This document shows positions 62,031 to 64,000 of a stretch of DNA of 64,000 nucleotides, in pieces. Within the stretch, counting starts at the first letter, position 1, and the number at the start of each line of letters is the position of its first letter. The stretch covers positions 20,704,001 through 20,768,000 of the forward strand of contig NC_056550.1 of NCBI RefSeq assembly GCF_910596095.1. The letters are read 5' to 3'. Below the pieces are notes generated by a model. The model did no database searches. It was not told where the DNA came from and was given only the letters and a program-made list of their open reading frames with translations. This DNA comes from Thunnus maccoyii (lineage: Eukaryota; Chordata; Actinopteri; Scombriformes; Scombridae). The position numbers were made by a program, and so were the translations under genes.

Positions 62031-63354
62031 ACATTCTAGAGGTTTTAGACTGCTACTGGAAAAGCAGAACGACAAGTTCGATGGAAGATGGACACGTTTA
62101 TGTATTTTAGCAAGGTTGTTTCTAATTTCCCCCTGCTAAGATGGGCAGGGACGGCAAAGGACGGTGATCTGTCAAACAGTAGCAACTCTGTATTTTTTGA
62201 AAACTTACTCTGTTTCAGCCAATAAAATCTTGAGTTCATCTGTGTTTTTCTATAATATGGAGGGGTTAATGAAATTAACACGCAAACACTTGATCTTTGA
62301 ACCACTCAGCAGTTACAGCAATAAAAACACTGCCGTCACTTTTTCAGATTACACTCTCATAACTCATTTGGGTCAGACAATCGAGCAACACTTAGTGTCA
62401 CACATGAAACACTAGATGGTGTCCTAGTTGCCTTGAATAGACCTACAAAAACAGTAAATCCACAAAAGGGCAAATTAACAGGGAATGCCGCAGCCTTCAA
62501 GTGCATAAATGAATAAACTACCAGTAATCCTGATTACAGTGAAAAAGAAGACTGACAGAAGATGACAAAAAAACAGTTTTAATTGAATCCTGTTAGTTAC
62601 CAGCAGTCATTAGATGAAGATATATCTAACAAATGAAACGTTTTATTCTTTTAAGAGAATTAAATCACTCACATAGTGAGACTAGACCCAAGCATGAAAC
62701 CAAGAAAAAGTATTCAACAATTACAAAATAACTTCCATTGTTTGTTTTTTTCTTCCTTAACAGATCCTAGTTGCCACCTCATTTAACTCTGGTGTATAAT
62801 GCTAGATACACATACATATTAACACAAACAAATGATTCTCCAGGGAGTATTTTTGAATTGTAATGTAATGAAACATGGAGCATTATGAGCTATTTCTCAA
62901 TGAACCGTGTTTTTAGCTAAGCAGAATGACAACATGACAACATTACTGACATTATGGAACATAAACAGCTTTTCACAGGAGGTAAAAGTAAGTTGATGTA
63001 TTTTTAGAAAGCCATCTGGGTAAGGTCAGAGTGATTTACAGTTTCAGAGTGGTTTTGATAAAAAGAAAAAGACATAATCTGAGGGAAGCAGCAGACTTAT
63101 CAAAATGTTCATTGCTCCCTTGGAGCTGCAAATGAAATAAAATACTGAACGTAATTAAGTTTTTCAGCCTCACAATTTTGCAGGTGCCACAAAAATTTAA
63201 ATGTTGGAAAAAATATAATGGCACAATTTAATTCAAAAAAATTACTTTAATCTGATGTTAAAAATTCAGTTCTGCCACTTTTCATATCATGAGGGATGAT
63301 GCTGCAGAAAATGTCCACGACTGATCAAAGACCGCCATTGTGGATGTATGGAGG
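62031..63354 (-). other. Convergent spacer and probable gosr2 3' UTR
   Basis: AT-rich DNA without exons. TTTATT at 62642-62647 (AATAAA on the minus strand) is a likely gosr2 signal, which would give a 3' UTR of about 700 bases and leave about 0.6 kb between the two transcripts. Confidence 0.4.
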
Positions 63355-63516
63355 TCAGCCCAGGTATCTGATTACCAGGAACATGAAGACGCAGGTCAAC
63401 AGCATGCCTCCGATCATGATGAACTTATCTTGAGTAGCTCGCCTTTCTATGAGTCTCATCACCGTGTTGGAGAGCCCTAACATGTTGGCCACATCCAGCA
63501 TCTTCTTATGGGTCCC
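63355..63516 (-). CDS. gosr2: Golgi SNAP receptor complex member 2 (membrin), last exon
   Basis: Qb-SNARE of ER-to-Golgi and intra-Golgi vesicle fusion. Only the last coding exon is in the window; it reads [19 protein letters not shown], then [13 protein letters not shown], followed by a single hydrophobic anchor ([17 protein letters not shown]) and a short RYLG end. This is the end of the SNARE helix and the C-terminal membrane anchor of membrin. The acceptor is at 63517-63518, and 63519-64000 is intron. The 54 codons (53 residues and stop) match the family's end closely. Confidence 0.93.
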   Translation of the reverse strand, partial: GTHKKMLDVANMLGLSNTVMRLIERRATQDKFIMIGGMLLTCVFMFLVIRYLG

Positions 63517-63518
63517 CT

Positions 63519-64000
63519 GTGCAGAGTCAAAACACGCTCGTGTGAAAAAGCAACAATCACATGTATTAGATTTGACTTAAACAGCCAGAAATACACAAAA
63601 TATTTGGGAAAATCTAGACATCGCATGACTGCATTGTAATTATCAACACTAATTCATCTGATTTTGGGAGACATTGAGTGCCAACACCCTCCTTGACGCG
63701 CCGTTCTGTCGGAAGTCTCTCATGGCTAGACAACAAGGCTGTCAGTGCTGATCAACAGACACACCCTGATAAGAGGAGGCCTAAAGCAAAACCAGGAAGA
63801 CCATCTCCTCCCTGGAAACAAAGACTCACAATCTAGCCGTGCATATACACACTAACAATAAGACTATTGTGATCAATGTGAACACCAGAAACTGAGTCAG
63901 GGACTACAAATTTTAACCTGTATGTTTCCAGTGAACGTCCTTTCCCTTCACTAGAAAACCTTTTTATTTAAAGTAAAGTTCTCTGTAACAGATACACATT
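63519..64000 (-). other. gosr2 intron, incomplete
   Basis: No upstream exon of gosr2 was found before the window ends. The sequence is AT-rich with no named repeat. Confidence 0.6.

Overview
The window is nuclear DNA of a bony fish. Teleost origin is shown by intron-rich vertebrate genes with fish-like protein sequences, Tc1-type DNA transposons, a PIF/Harbinger element, L1-like LINE fragments and many microsatellites. I expect a percomorph but cannot fix the species. No bacterial, viral or CRISPR sequence was seen.

Layout: positions 1-7.7 kb hold no recognisable gene. They contain two CTCF-like motifs and a pair of inverted Tc1 transposase fragments. rps11 (minus, 7768-10407) and bax (plus, 10851-12657) stand head to head across a 443-bp shared promoter interval. 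The rps11 introns carry three intact-looking box C/D snoRNAs of the U35 (SNORD35) family and one decayed copy. map3k14, encoding NIK, is on the minus strand (coding 15430-21735, 15 coding exons, 853 codons), with a probable non-coding first exon near 23.5 kb. An AT-rich 10-kb spacer (23.7-33.6 kb) is full of old repeats. gpatch8 fills 33672-62030 on the plus strand: eight coding exons, 1493 residues, very large introns and a 3.9-kb last exon. Its introns hold a Harbinger derivative, a decayed Tc1 copy and microsatellites. The last coding exon of gosr2 is on the minus strand at 63355-63516, convergent with gpatch8; the rest of that gene lies beyond the window.

The genes do not form one pathway: ribosome biogenesis (rps11 and its snoRNAs), mitochondrial apoptosis (bax), non-canonical NF-kB signalling (map3k14), a G-patch RNA-associated protein (gpatch8) and Golgi SNARE traffic (gosr2). 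From memory, MAP3K14, GPATCH8 and GOSR2 lie on human 17q21 while BAX and RPS11 lie on 19q13, so this is a fish-specific joining of two vertebrate synteny blocks.

Exon borders were read by hand: each has GT-AG sites and all reading phases close exactly. I found no clearly new biological system. The most unusual local structures are the snoRNA expansion with a duplicated 5' splice site in rps11, the rps11/bax shared promoter, and the Tc1 inverted pair that could form a hairpin of about 350 bp.
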